DNA from: Lysobacter prati
GTDB lineage: Bacteria; Pseudomonadota; Gammaproteobacteria; Xanthomonadales; Xanthomonadaceae
Reading direction: 5' to 3'
NCBI RefSeq assembly: GCF_009765215.1
Contig: NZ_VLNV01000003.1
Location: 186,001 to 250,000 of the forward strand
Length of the DNA: 64,000 nucleotides
Part shown: one piece after another, positions 8,478 through 18,310 of the stretch
Position numbering within the stretch: the stretch's first letter is position 1
Layout: every line of letters starts with the position of its first letter
Program-made: the position numbers and the translations under genes
Notes under the pieces: model-generated
Told to the model about the DNA's origin: nothing
Databases searched by the model: none
Seen by the model: the letters and a program-made list of their open reading frames with translations, nothing else

Positions 8478-10337
8478 CTACCCCCTCAGCCGCCAGGCCA
8501 ACCCCGACACCCGCGCCGCATGCCTCGCCAGCGCCGCACGCAGCACCGCCTCACTCGCGCACACGTGCAGCTCGCTGCGCGCCCGCGTCACCGCCGTATA
8601 CAACAGCTCGCGCGACAACGTCCGCGCATCCTGCCGCGGCAACAACAACCACACCGTGTCGAACTCCGAGCCCTGCGCCTTGTGCACCGTCATCGCAAAG
8701 GCGCCGGTATGCGCCGGCAGCGCCGCAGGGTGGAAGCCGCGCACGCCTTCGCTGCCACCGGCGAACCAGGCCACGGTGTGGCCCTTGGCGTCACGCTGGC
8801 ATACGCCGATGTCGCCATTGAACAGGCCGTGCCGGTAACTGTTCTCCGTCACCAGCAGCAGGCGGCCATGGAAATACGGGTCACGGTGGGCGCCCGCCAA
8901 CGCCTCCTCGATGCGCGCATTGAGCACGCCTGCACCTTGCGCGCCTTCGCGCAACGCGGTCAGCACGCGCAGGGCGGAAGCACGTTGCAGTGCCAGCGCC
9001 GGATCATCGAGCTCGAGCAGACCGCGCCAGACCGACAGCAGCGTCTCTCGCCGCGGACCGACCAGCGGGTCGGTGACTCCTTCGTGGTAGTGAACACCGG
9101 CCAACGCGTTGGTGCGCAGCAGTTCGCTGGTGCGGTCGGCATCGCCGACACGCAGCGCATCGGCCAGCGGCGCCAAGTCCAGCGACTGCGACTGGCGATA
9201 GCCACGCAACAACTGCACGCGATGGCCGCTCAACGGACCGCTTTCGGGTGCTGCCGTTGCAACGTCGCCAAGCAGGGGTTGCAGACTCTGCGCCAGTGAC
9301 GCTGGCAGCGCATCGCCCTTCCCTGCCGCATCGGTGATGGCGGCGAGCACGTCGCCGGCCTCGATCGAAGGCAACTGGTCGCGGTCGCCGAGCAGGATCA
9401 GGCGGGCGCCGTCTGCTACCGCTTCGACCAGCTTGCACATCAATGGCAGGTCCACCATCGACGCTTCGTCGACAACGATGACATCGAACGACAACGGATT
9501 GCTCGCGTCATGGCGGAAGCGCGGGCTGCCGGGAATCGTGCCGAGCAAACGGTGCAGGGTGCTGGCAGCCACGGGCAGTGCATCGCACAGCGTGGCGTCG
9601 ATGCCTTCGATCCCGCGCAGTCGCAGGCTCGCAGCGCGCAGGCTTTCGGCCATGCGTTCGGCAGCGCGGCCGGTCGGCGCGGCCAGCGCGATGCGTGGCG
9701 GTGGCAGGTCCGCGTGGCGCGCCTGCGCGATCAGCAACAGCAGCACGCGGGTGATGGTCGTGGTCTTGCCGGTGCCGGGGCCGCCGGTGACCAGCAGCAA
9801 CGACTGCAGCAGTGCCAGCGCTGCCGCGCGCGCCTGGCGATCGCCATCGCGGGCATGCGGGAACAGCGTGGCGAACAGCGCGGCGACGCCATCCAGGCCG
9901 TCGGCGCCCTCACACTGCGGCCGCGCCGCGGCGATGCGTTTCAAACCGACGCCGAGTCGCCGCTCGTACTCGCGGTAGCGGCGCAGGTACAGCAGGCCGT
10001 TCTCCCACACCAGTGGCCGGTCGCCAGCGGCAACCGCGGCGGCCTGCGGCTCGCTCACCCACTGCGAGCCCTGCAGTGCATCGCGCCACGCCTTCGCGTT
10101 GGGCCAGGCGATTGCGTCGTCCTGCAGCCAGGACGGCTGCGCCGGGTCGAACGCGGCGTGGCCACGGGCCACCGACTGCGACGCCAGTGCCGCGGCAGCC
10201 AGCACGGTGTCGGGCGTGTCGGTGCCGAACAGATCACTGCTGGTGTCGCGGCGGCCGAGCCGGCGCAGGCTCTGCGCGAAGGCGTGGTCCAAGGTGTTGA
10301 GCGCACCGGCGCGGTACAGCGCATCGAGCAGGCTCAT
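8478..10337 (-). CDS. recD: Exodeoxyribonuclease V alpha subunit RecD
   Basis: 5'-3' helicase subunit of RecBCD, 619 residues (E. coli RecD has 608). Start ATG 10337 gives MSLLDALYRAGALNTLD and overlaps the recB stop as ATGA; the longer open frame upstream is a shadow of recB. Superfamily 1B helicase motifs are present in order: Walker A GGPGTGKTTT (about 185-194), DEASMVD (motif II), GDRDQLPSIEAGDVL (motif III) and TVHKAQGSEFD (motif V) near the C-terminus. Third and last gene of recC-recB-recD. Confidence 0.97.
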   Translation of the reverse strand: MSLLDALYRAGALNTLDHAFAQSLRRLGRRDTSSDLFGTDTPDTVLAAAALASQSVARGHAAFDPAQPSWLQDDAIAWPNAKAWRDALQGSQWVSEPQAAAVAAGDRPLVWENGLLYLRRYREYERRLGVGLKRIAAARPQCEGADGLDGVAALFATLFPHARDGDRQARAAALALLQSLLLVTGGPGTGKTTTITRVLLLLIAQARHADLPPPRIALAAPTGRAAERMAESLRAASLRLRGIEGIDATLCDALPVAASTLHRLLGTIPGSPRFRHDASNPLSFDVIVVDEASMVDLPLMCKLVEAVADGARLILLGDRDQLPSIEAGDVLAAITDAAGKGDALPASLAQSLQPLLGDVATAAPESGPLSGHRVQLLRGYRQSQSLDLAPLADALRVGDADRTSELLRTNALAGVHYHEGVTDPLVGPRRETLLSVWRGLLELDDPALALQRASALRVLTALREGAQGAGVLNARIEEALAGAHRDPYFHGRLLLVTENSYRHGLFNGDIGVCQRDAKGHTVAWFAGGSEGVRGFHPAALPAHTGAFAMTVHKAQGSEFDTVWLLLPRQDARTLSRELLYTAVTRARSELHVCASEAVLRAALARHAARVSGLAWRLRG

Positions 10338-13300
10338 GCCGCACCTCCGGCGAAGAGATGGTCGAGCGCGTCGACGAGCGCCGGATCGGGCGTATGGGCG
10401 TGGATGCCCTGCCCGCCCGCCAGGCCACGGCAGAACAGATAGCGGACGCCGCCGAAATCGCGGGCGTAGTCGTAGGCGTCGCCGAGCCGGAAGCGCAGCC
10501 AGCGGTGCAGGGCCAGGGTGTAGATCAATGCCTGCAGGTCGTACTCGCTGTGCGCCATCGCGGCGTCGAGGCTGGCACGGTCGTAGGCCTGGAGCCGGTT
10601 GGACTTGTAGTCGAGCACGTACCAGCGACCATCGACGGTGTAGGTCAAGTCGATCTTGCCCGTCATCAAGCCTTCGATGCGGCGCCGCGTGCCGAAGCCC
10701 TGGCGCGTGGCGACCACGCCACCGGCGTGCAGTACATCGATCAGCGCATCGACCGCCGTCGGCTGCAGGGCGAAATGGAATTCGATTTCGGCGCGGCGAT
10801 CGCCAGGCCCGAGATCGCTCAGCCGGCCACCCTCGGGCAAGGTCGTTGTGAGCGTATGGCCGGCCAGGCGCGTCAGGATCGGCAACCCGTCGGTGACGTC
10901 CTCGTCGGCGTAACCTCCGGCGCGCAAGGCTTCGGCGAGGATGTCTTCCTGTTCCGGCGGCGCGACGGCACCGTCCTTCCATTCCTGCCATGCGCCGAAG
11001 TCGGTGTGCTCGAGCGCGTCGTGCAGTACGTTGCCGAAGCGGCTACCGCTGAAGCGCGGGTCGAAGACTTCGGCTTCGTCCATGCGGGACTCGGGCTCGG
11101 CCGGTTCGTCGACCGCACCACGCTCGTCGATGGCGACGACCACTTCGGCCCCGGCTTCGGCCTGAGCCAACTGGGTGAAGCTGTAGACCCACCAGTCGCG
11201 GGAGATCGCGCGCTGCGGCCACCGCGCCGGCGCCACTTCGGTGGTCTGCATTGCATTGAGTGGCGTGGAGACAGCGACAACCTCACCACTCACGACCTCC
11301 ATGTCGGGATGGCCACGCAGGGCTTCGGTGTCGACGAGCATTCTCGCCAGGCGCGTCTTGTCCGCGCCATACATCTCGCCACTGGCCAGCCAAATCGCGT
11401 GGCCTGCACGGGTCAGGCCGACGTACAGCAGGCGCGCATCCTCGGCGAGTTGCTCGTTGCGCCATTCGGTCGCCGCGTTCTTCCAGTCGGGGTCGTCCTT
11501 GTCGATCTTCCAGCGCAGCTGGCGACGGTCGCCGTCGTGGACGATACAGTACCGGTCGGCGCCGGGTGGCTGCCCGCCGATGGCGACGAACGGCAGGTAC
11601 ACCAGCGGGTATTCCAGTCCCTTGCTCTGGTGCAAAGTGACGATCTGCACGCACTGCGCGTCCGATTCCAGCCGCAGCAGCTGCGCCTCATCGTTGGAAT
11701 CGGCTTCTGCGATGCGCCGGCACAGCCAGTCGACCAGGCCGTGCAGGCCGAGCGAACGCGCGTCGGCGTCCTGCATCAGTTCGCCCAGCTGCAGGTAGTT
11801 GGTCAGGCGACGTTCGCCGTCGAGCAGGCCGAGCAGGCGTTCGGCATGCGCCGCGCACAGGTCCGATACCAGCGCGAACGGGCCGCTGCGTTGCCAGCGC
11901 TCTCGCCAAGCCATCGCGTCGAGCTGGTGCTGGTGCTGGCGGTAGGCGGTGCCGTTGCGCTCGAGCGAATCAATGGTGCACGCGTCCACGCCCAACAGCA
12001 CGGTGGCAAGGGCAGTGCGCAGTCGACCATCGTCGGCCGGTTGCAGCAGCGCCTCGAACAGCATGCGCAGCTCTGCCGCCTCGTCGGTGGCGAACAGGCT
12101 CTGCATGCCGGCCGCCACCGCCGGGATGCCGACTGCGGTCAGCGCGCGCTGGATGCGCGTGGCCTCGTGGTGGCGGCGCACCAGCACGGCGATATCGCCG
12201 GGCTGCACGGGTTTGCCATCGATTTGCGCCCTGCCCTCGCGGGCCCGCGACAGCACGTCGTGGATGGCGCCGACGCAGGCATCGGTGGCCAGCTCGCGCG
12301 AGCGCTCGGCGTTGTGCGCCTGGCCGTTGCGGTCCGGGCCGATCATGCGCACCACCAGTGCCGGTGCGGCAGTGCCATCGACCAGGAAATCCTCATCGCG
12401 GCGCTGGTCGCCGGGATGGACCGGATGGAAGTTGATGCCCGGTACCACGAATGGCACGTCGCCGGCAGCGACGGCATTGTCGTACAGCGCTTCGATCGCG
12501 CGCAGCACGCCCGGTCGCGAACGGAAGTTGCGATCCAGCGGCGGCGCACGCTCGGCGACCGCGGCGGCGGCAAGATAGGTGTGCACGTCACCTCCGCGGA
12601 AACCGTAGATGGCCTGCTTCGGGTCGCCGATCAGGAACAGGGCGCCGCTATCTTCGTCGCCGCTGCGTGCCTTGCCGAACACGCGATCGAAGATGCCCCA
12701 CTGGCGCGCGTCGGTGTCCTGGAACTCATCGACCAGCGCAAACGCGTACTGCTTGCGCAAGCGCTGCACCAGTTCCTCTCCGTGGTCGCTGTCGAGTGCG
12801 TTGGCGACATCGTCGATCAGGTCGTCGTAGGTCTGCAGGCGCAGCGTCAGTTTGGTCTGGTGCAGGCGCCGGCGCGCGTCGTCACGGACGCGGTGCAGCA
12901 GGTCGACGCGCTGACGGTCGTGTTCGCGGCGATGGCGGGCGCGAGCGTCGAGGTAGTCACTGATGGCGTTGAACAATGGCGAGTGCGGGCAACGCGCGCG
13001 CAGCGCCGTCTTGGTCTTGTCGACGAGCGTGGACTGGCGCAGGTTCGGCAGCTTCTCGTGGTACTCGTCGAACGGGCCGCCGTGCTGTAACTGTTGCTCC
13101 AGTGCGCTCCACAGCGTCGGGAGCTGTTCGCGCTTGTAGCTGGCCTTGTTCAGCAGGGCCTGGTCGATGGCGTCTTCGAGTTTCTGCCTCGCGTCGTCCC
13201 CGTGCTCGGCGAATGCTTGCCTCAATGTGCGGAACGCACTGTCGACGCCGTCGCGCGCACCGTCCTGCTCCGCCACGGGTGCTGGCTCCGGCAACAGCGG

Positions 13301-13918
13301 CACCGGCGCCAGCAGGTTCGGCAGGTCCTTGGCCAGCTCCTCCGGGCTGCGCCACAGCGATGGCAGCAGCGTGGCATCGTCGCCGTGCGCGGCGATGGCG
13401 CGCCACAGGTCGCGGGCGAGCGCGTCGCGCAGGTCGGCATCGCTGGTCAGCAGCTGCGGCGGGTCGAACGGCTGGTCGCTTTCCAGGGCGTGTTCGCGCA
13501 GCACGCGCGCGCAGAAGCCATGGATGGTGAAGATGGCGGCCAGGTCGACCTCGAGCACCGCACGCTTGAGGCGGAACTGCAGCTGCTCGCGTCCCTCGCC
13601 GCTGGCGGCCAGATGGTCCTCGATGATGCGGCGGGTCAGCGCGACATCGGCCGATTCATCGTCGCAGGTTTGCGAGGCGACCAGCTCGGCGGCGTGTTCC
13701 AGCCGCTCGCGGATGCGCTTGCGCAGTTCCTGCGTGGCGGCCTCGGTGAAGGTCACGACCAGGATCGTGCCGATGCGAAGGTCGCGCTCGACGATCAGGC
13801 GCGTGACAAGCGTCGCCAGGGTGAAGGTCTTGCCGGTGCCGGCGCTGGCTTCGATCAGGCGCACCCCGTGCAGTGGCAGCGCGAGATAGGGATCAGAGGC
13901 GTTGAGCGCGAGGTTCAT
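10334..13918 (-). CDS. recB: Exodeoxyribonuclease V beta subunit RecB
   Basis: 3'-5' helicase and nuclease subunit of RecBCD, 1194 residues (E. coli 1180). Walker A EASAGTGKT lies at residues 23-31, and UvrD-type motifs follow (ALVDEFQDTDARQW, LFLIGDPKQAIYGFRGGD, IVTLHQSKGLEYPLVYLP). The C-terminal nuclease domain shows NVLHDALEHTDF, GLMTGKIDL and YVLDYKSN (around residue 1100), the metal-binding Asp and catalytic Lys positions, so the nuclease looks intact. ATG 13918 overlaps the recC stop as ATGA. The complex degrades double-stranded DNA ends and loads RecA at Chi; the Chi sequence in this lineage cannot be read from the window. Confidence 0.97.
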   Translation of the reverse strand: MNLALNASDPYLALPLHGVRLIEASAGTGKTFTLATLVTRLIVERDLRIGTILVVTFTEAATQELRKRIRERLEHAAELVASQTCDDESADVALTRRIIEDHLAASGEGREQLQFRLKRAVLEVDLAAIFTIHGFCARVLREHALESDQPFDPPQLLTSDADLRDALARDLWRAIAAHGDDATLLPSLWRSPEELAKDLPNLLAPVPLLPEPAPVAEQDGARDGVDSAFRTLRQAFAEHGDDARQKLEDAIDQALLNKASYKREQLPTLWSALEQQLQHGGPFDEYHEKLPNLRQSTLVDKTKTALRARCPHSPLFNAISDYLDARARHRREHDRQRVDLLHRVRDDARRRLHQTKLTLRLQTYDDLIDDVANALDSDHGEELVQRLRKQYAFALVDEFQDTDARQWGIFDRVFGKARSGDEDSGALFLIGDPKQAIYGFRGGDVHTYLAAAAVAERAPPLDRNFRSRPGVLRAIEALYDNAVAAGDVPFVVPGINFHPVHPGDQRRDEDFLVDGTAAPALVVRMIGPDRNGQAHNAERSRELATDACVGAIHDVLSRAREGRAQIDGKPVQPGDIAVLVRRHHEATRIQRALTAVGIPAVAAGMQSLFATDEAAELRMLFEALLQPADDGRLRTALATVLLGVDACTIDSLERNGTAYRQHQHQLDAMAWRERWQRSGPFALVSDLCAAHAERLLGLLDGERRLTNYLQLGELMQDADARSLGLHGLVDWLCRRIAEADSNDEAQLLRLESDAQCVQIVTLHQSKGLEYPLVYLPFVAIGGQPPGADRYCIVHDGDRRQLRWKIDKDDPDWKNAATEWRNEQLAEDARLLYVGLTRAGHAIWLASGEMYGADKTRLARMLVDTEALRGHPDMEVVSGEVVAVSTPLNAMQTTEVAPARWPQRAISRDWWVYSFTQLAQAEAGAEVVVAIDERGAVDEPAEPESRMDEAEVFDPRFSGSRFGNVLHDALEHTDFGAWQEWKDGAVAPPEQEDILAEALRAGGYADEDVTDGLPILTRLAGHTLTTTLPEGGRLSDLGPGDRRAEIEFHFALQPTAVDALIDVLHAGGVVATRQGFGTRRRIEGLMTGKIDLTYTVDGRWYVLDYKSNRLQAYDRASLDAAMAHSEYDLQALIYTLALHRWLRFRLGDAYDYARDFGGVRYLFCRGLAGGQGIHAHTPDPALVDALDHLFAGGAA

Positions 13919-16900
13919 GCGCCAGCCTCCGGCGCCGTCTCGCGGTCGTATGCAGTGACTGCATCGAACACCAGCTCCGTGGTCGCGGCGAAGGCTTCGC
14001 GCAGTGCGCCGTCGGCCAGCAGGTCGCGGCCGCGGAGCGTCAGCCGGATCGCGTCGGCCTCGCCTTCAGCCCAGTTACGACCGCCCTCGCCGGTCCAGCG
14101 GTCAGACATCTTCTTCCACGCTTTCTCCTCGTCCATGCCGTCGCGCAGCGCGCCGTAGAGCGCCCATCCGCTGTACGGCGCGAACGCCAGCGCTTCGCGC
14201 ATCCCCTGCTCGCGCAGCTGCACCAGCTGGCGCAGCGCCTCGCGCGCCGACTCTGCGCGCAGCGGCGGTCGCTCAAACCTTTGCGCGCCATCGCCGTCGT
14301 CGTGGAACTGCACCAGCGGCACGCCCTGCCCCGCCGCGCACAGCAGCAGCCAGTCCAGGCCGGTGCGGATCGTCGACGGGCCATTGGGCTCGCCGATGCG
14401 GACGCGGGCGACACCGTGGTCGTAGACGTTGTCGATGCGGCCACGCAGGACGGCGCCGTCGATGGAGGTCTCGACTGTCAGCGCTTGCGGTCGTCGGTCG
14501 CCGCGCCATTCCGAGTACAGCCGCGCATAGGGCCGCGCCTGCCCGACCAGCGCTTCGAACTCGCGACGGCCCAACGGACCCGACGGCAGCAGCGCCCGCG
14601 CGAGCAGCCTTTCGTAGAGACCTTCGGTTTGCTGCTCCAGCAGGGAATCGAGCACCGCCCGCTGCAACAGCATTCGCGACCAGCCACCGCCGGGCAGCAG
14701 CAGCGGCTCGGTGTCGTCTGCGGCCTCGACTTCCGCCGGCAGGCGCATGCCCATGCGCTCGCGCAGGAACTGGCCAGCCGGATCGCACAGGAGACGGCGC
14801 AGGCTGTCGAGCATCGTGACCTTCGCCGTGTCGCCGACCTCGGTCTGGGCAAGAGGGCCGGTGAGCCAGGGCATCAGCGCATGGCGGGCACCGCCGCGCA
14901 GATTGGCCGCGGGGTGCCATTCGTCGCGGTAGCTGAAACGACGCGGTTCGCCGGCATCGCCGAACGCCGCCGGTGCGAACGGCTGCAGCGGATGACGGAC
15001 GACCAGCGCCTGCTTCGCGTCGGCTTCCAGCGAGTGGTAGTCGGCGATGACGTTGAGCAGCTCCGACACCAGCACCGATGGCTCGCGCGGACTGCCGTCG
15101 CGCGGGTCTGCGCCCTGGTAGCTCAGGTACAGCACGTCGCCGGCCGACGCCAGCAACTGCAGGAACAGGAAACGATCGTCCTCGCGCAGCGAGCGGTCGC
15201 CATGGCGGCGATGGGCGGTGCCGAGCTCGGCGCTCAGGCGGTTCAGTCCCGCCGCGGGATCGCGTCGCGGATAATCGCCATCGTTGAGGCCAAGCACGCA
15301 GATGGCGCGGAACGGCAGCAGCCGCATCGGCACCATCCGGCCGAAGCTGACGCCGCCGGTGAGCAGCGGTGCACGCGTATCGGCTTCGGCCAGGCGCGCG
15401 GCGAAATGCGCACGCACGACTTCGGCCGGCACCGGCGCTTCGAAGCCGGCACGTTGCGCGGACTGGGCGAAGTCGCCGATCAGCAGGCGTAGCCGTTCCA
15501 GCGCACGTTGCCCGGCGACGGCCGCCGGGGGCCGCGGGAACAAGGCATCCAGCAAGCCCAGCAGGCGTTCGCGCCACTGCGCCGGCGGCATCGACTCAGC
15601 CAGCGTGCGCTGGTGTCGGGCCAGCACGCGCATCAGGCGCAGCAGCGTGTCCAGCGCGTCGACCGCGCCGCCTTCCAGTTCCGGCCACGGCGCGATGCCG
15701 GCGATGTCCTCGTCGCTGCCGCTGGCATAGCCGAGCAGGAGGCGATCGAGGGCGAAGGCCCAGGTGTAGGCGTCGTCGCGCGGGGCGTCGTGCTGCACGC
15801 GGTGGCCTGCGTCGAGGCCCCAGCGCACGCCGGCTTCTTCCAGCCAGCCGTGCAGGCGCTCGAGTGCAGGCGCATCCAGCCCGGCGGCACTGGCGAGGGG
15901 CGGACTGGCGAGCAGGTCGAGGATTTGGTTGAGGCCGAAGCGCGACACCGGCAAGGCCAGCAGGCGCAGGAAGAGTTCGGCCAGCGGTTCGCCGGCGAGC
16001 GGGCTGGCATCGGCCAGGGCAAACGGAATGAAGTCCTCGCGCCCTGCCCGTCCACCGAAGACCGCGTCGATGCAGGGAATGTACGGATCGATGTCGGGTG
16101 CGAGCACGGCGATATCGCGCGGCTGCAAGGGCGGATCGAAGCGCGGGTCGTCGAGCAGGCCGCGCAGCTGGTCGTGCAGCACCTGCACTTCGCGCAGACG
16201 GGTGTGGCAGCCATGCACCTGCACGCTCGGGTCGTTGCGGTCCACTTGGTCACGCCACGGTGCCGGCGCACGCCGGTGCAGCAGGTCGCGCTGGAGGTGG
16301 CCGAGCAGCGTGTCGTTTTCGGGCCGGTCGCCTTCGGCCGCTTCCGGATCGACGTAATGGGCGTGTTCGTGCGAGGGATGCACGACTTCGTAGCTGCCCA
16401 GGACCGCAATGAAGTCGCGCCCGGCCGCGCCCCAGGCCTGCAGGAGCGGGTTCTCCTCTGCCGGCGTGCCGAACATGCTGTCCAAAGGCGCGTCGTCGGC
16501 GCCGCTACGCAGTTGTTCGGCCAGGGTCTGCAGGTCGCCCCAGTAACTGCGCGTGGGGCTGGGCAGATAGAAGTGCAGCGTGCCGACCCGGGCCTGCGTG
16601 GCGATCACGCGCAGCACATCGGGCGACATGTTCAAGGTGGCGAAGGCGAACAGACGCGATGGCAAACCCTTCGGCAGCGGGCCCGACTCGTCGCCGAAGC
16701 GCTGCAGGTATTCACCGATCCGCTGCGCGCGATGGCCGCCGCCGGCCGCGACGCGGCGCCATAGCGCGGCCTGTGGATCACCCGGCTCGTGCCCTGCTTC
16801 CCACGCCAGCAGCCAGTCGCGGCGCCAGGCCTGGTACTTCTCGAACACGCCGGCCAGTTCGCCCGCCAGCGACCACGGTTTGAGGGCGTCGGCGCCCTGC

Positions 16901-17262
16901 AGGTAGGCGCGCAACGGCCGCAGCGCCGGCGTCCGCAACGTGGCCGGATCGGCCAGCGCCGCGTACAGGTGCCAGTGCAGCGTGTCGGCGTCCAGGTCGC
17001 TCTCGCCGCCGGGCACGTTGGCGTCGAGGGCGCGATGGACGAACTCGCCCGGCGTCAGGAACTCCAGGTTGGCAGCGATGCCGTAGGTCCTGGCCAAGGT
17101 GGCTTGCAGCCAGCGCCGCATCGCCACCTGCGGAATAAGCACGATGTCGGGCGCCAGCAGCGACTGCCCCGGCGCCGGACTGCGCAGCTCCTGCGCGAGC
17201 AGCTGCGCCAGGATGTCCAGGGCATTGGAATGGTAGAGGCGAAAGTCAGGGTGGCCGGGCAT
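13915..17262 (-). CDS. recC: Exodeoxyribonuclease V gamma subunit RecC
   Basis: Chi-recognition and scaffold subunit of RecBCD, 1115 residues (E. coli 1122). N-terminal FRLYHSNALDILAQLLA is the family start, and inactivated helicase motifs follow. The later segment RMVPMRLLPFRAICVLGLND, with GDYPRRDP and LYLSYQGADPRDGS, is characteristic. Two in-frame starts are possible: ATG 17262 (used here) and ATG 17292, ten codons earlier; neither has a strong Shine-Dalgarno. The open frame continuing to 18129 is antisense to mlaF and not real. First gene of the recCBD operon, divergent from the mla operon. Confidence 0.95.
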   Translation of the reverse strand: MPGHPDFRLYHSNALDILAQLLAQELRSPAPGQSLLAPDIVLIPQVAMRRWLQATLARTYGIAANLEFLTPGEFVHRALDANVPGGESDLDADTLHWHLYAALADPATLRTPALRPLRAYLQGADALKPWSLAGELAGVFEKYQAWRRDWLLAWEAGHEPGDPQAALWRRVAAGGGHRAQRIGEYLQRFGDESGPLPKGLPSRLFAFATLNMSPDVLRVIATQARVGTLHFYLPSPTRSYWGDLQTLAEQLRSGADDAPLDSMFGTPAEENPLLQAWGAAGRDFIAVLGSYEVVHPSHEHAHYVDPEAAEGDRPENDTLLGHLQRDLLHRRAPAPWRDQVDRNDPSVQVHGCHTRLREVQVLHDQLRGLLDDPRFDPPLQPRDIAVLAPDIDPYIPCIDAVFGGRAGREDFIPFALADASPLAGEPLAELFLRLLALPVSRFGLNQILDLLASPPLASAAGLDAPALERLHGWLEEAGVRWGLDAGHRVQHDAPRDDAYTWAFALDRLLLGYASGSDEDIAGIAPWPELEGGAVDALDTLLRLMRVLARHQRTLAESMPPAQWRERLLGLLDALFPRPPAAVAGQRALERLRLLIGDFAQSAQRAGFEAPVPAEVVRAHFAARLAEADTRAPLLTGGVSFGRMVPMRLLPFRAICVLGLNDGDYPRRDPAAGLNRLSAELGTAHRRHGDRSLREDDRFLFLQLLASAGDVLYLSYQGADPRDGSPREPSVLVSELLNVIADYHSLEADAKQALVVRHPLQPFAPAAFGDAGEPRRFSYRDEWHPAANLRGGARHALMPWLTGPLAQTEVGDTAKVTMLDSLRRLLCDPAGQFLRERMGMRLPAEVEAADDTEPLLLPGGGWSRMLLQRAVLDSLLEQQTEGLYERLLARALLPSGPLGRREFEALVGQARPYARLYSEWRGDRRPQALTVETSIDGAVLRGRIDNVYDHGVARVRIGEPNGPSTIRTGLDWLLLCAAGQGVPLVQFHDDGDGAQRFERPPLRAESAREALRQLVQLREQGMREALAFAPYSGWALYGALRDGMDEEKAWKKMSDRWTGEGGRNWAEGEADAIRLTLRGRDLLADGALREAFAATTELVFDAVTAYDRETAPEAGA

Positions 17263-17493
17263 CCCGACTATCTTGCCGGAGCCGCGACTCATGCGCTGAG
17301 ACAGACCAGGGCGACATGCCGGTGCCCCACCGTTGCGGCCGGTTGCCGACTTTGTGTTTTTGCGACCCCCTGCCCCCGATCCCGTCGAGCATCCCGGTCG
17401 AACCTGCCACAATGCCCGCCCCGCTTCCCGTTCAGCCATCTCCGGCGAAACTGCCGAACCGCTGCACGGCAGTTCCGGATTGCACCCCCGCGC

Positions 17494-18282
17494 ATGAACT
17501 ACGAAGGCCCCATCGTCCGCCTCAACCATCTTCGCCTCGATCGCGGCGGACGCACGGTGCTGCGCGACATCCACCTCGACGTTCCGCGCGGCAGCATCGT
17601 CGCCGTGCTCGGTCCGTCCGGCAGCGGCAAGTCGACGCTGCTGGCGGCACTGACCGGTGAGTTGGCGCCCGCCGCGGGCAGTGTCGAAGTGTTTGGCCAG
17701 TCGGTTCCGCAAGGCCGGCGCGCACTGCTCGAGTTGCGCAAAGGCATCGGCGTGCTGCTGCAGGGCAATGGCCTGCTCACCGACCTCACCGCCGCCGAGA
17801 ACGTCGCGCTGCCAATCCGCGCCCACACCAACCTGCCCGAGCCGGTGATCCGCCAGCTGGTGCTGATGAAGTTGCACGCGGTGGGCCTGCGCGCCGCGGC
17901 CGACGCCTACCCGCGCGAACTGTCCGGCGGCATGGCCCGTCGCGTCGCTTTGGCGCGCGCACTGGCGCTGGACCCGCCGCTGATGATCTACGACGAGCCC
18001 CTGACCGGACTGGATCCGATCGCCAGCGGCGTGGTCATGGCGCTGGTACGTCGCCTCAACGACACGCTGGGGCTGACCAGCATCGTGGTTACCCACCACG
18101 TCCACGAAACCCTGCCGGTGGCCGACCATGCCATCGTCATCGCCAACGGCGGAATCGTCTTCTCCGGCACCCCGGCCGAGCTGGAAGCGAGCGACGACCC
18201 GCTCGTCCGCCAGTTCCTCAAGGGCGAGCCGGACGGTCCGATCGCGTTCGACGCCGCGCCGCGCGCGACGGAGGCGGCATGA
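17494..18282 (+). CDS. mlaF: Phospholipid ABC transporter ATP-binding protein MlaF
   Basis: 262-residue ATPase of the MlaFEDB inner-membrane complex that moves phospholipid between outer and inner membranes. Walker A GPSGSGKST (40-48), Q-loop around LLQGNGLL, signature LSGGMARRVALARAL (143-157), Walker B LMIYDE (163-168) and the switch His in VVTHH are all intact. The sequence LSGGMARR and the DP-I-SG after the D-loop are typical of MlaF. Start ATG 17494 fits the family start; the open frame upstream overlaps recC antisense. First gene of mlaFEDCBA. Confidence 0.96.
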   Translation: MNYEGPIVRLNHLRLDRGGRTVLRDIHLDVPRGSIVAVLGPSGSGKSTLLAALTGELAPAAGSVEVFGQSVPQGRRALLELRKGIGVLLQGNGLLTDLTAAENVALPIRAHTNLPEPVIRQLVLMKLHAVGLRAAADAYPRELSGGMARRVALARALALDPPLMIYDEPLTGLDPIASGVVMALVRRLNDTLGLTSIVVTHHVHETLPVADHAIVIANGGIVFSGTPAELEASDDPLVRQFLKGEPDGPIAFDAAPRATEAA

Positions 18283-18310
18283 TGCGCCCGCAGTCCAGGG
18301 AGCTCTCCTG

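Noticed and set aside
10358-13090. Plus-strand open frame of 910 codons antisense to recB
   Set aside because: Low-complexity, no motifs; recB on the other strand has all helicase and nuclease motifs.
17263-18129. Extension of recC upstream through the mlaF region
   Set aside because: The extra sequence is antisense to mlaF and carries no RecC-like segments; recC starts at 17262 or 17292.
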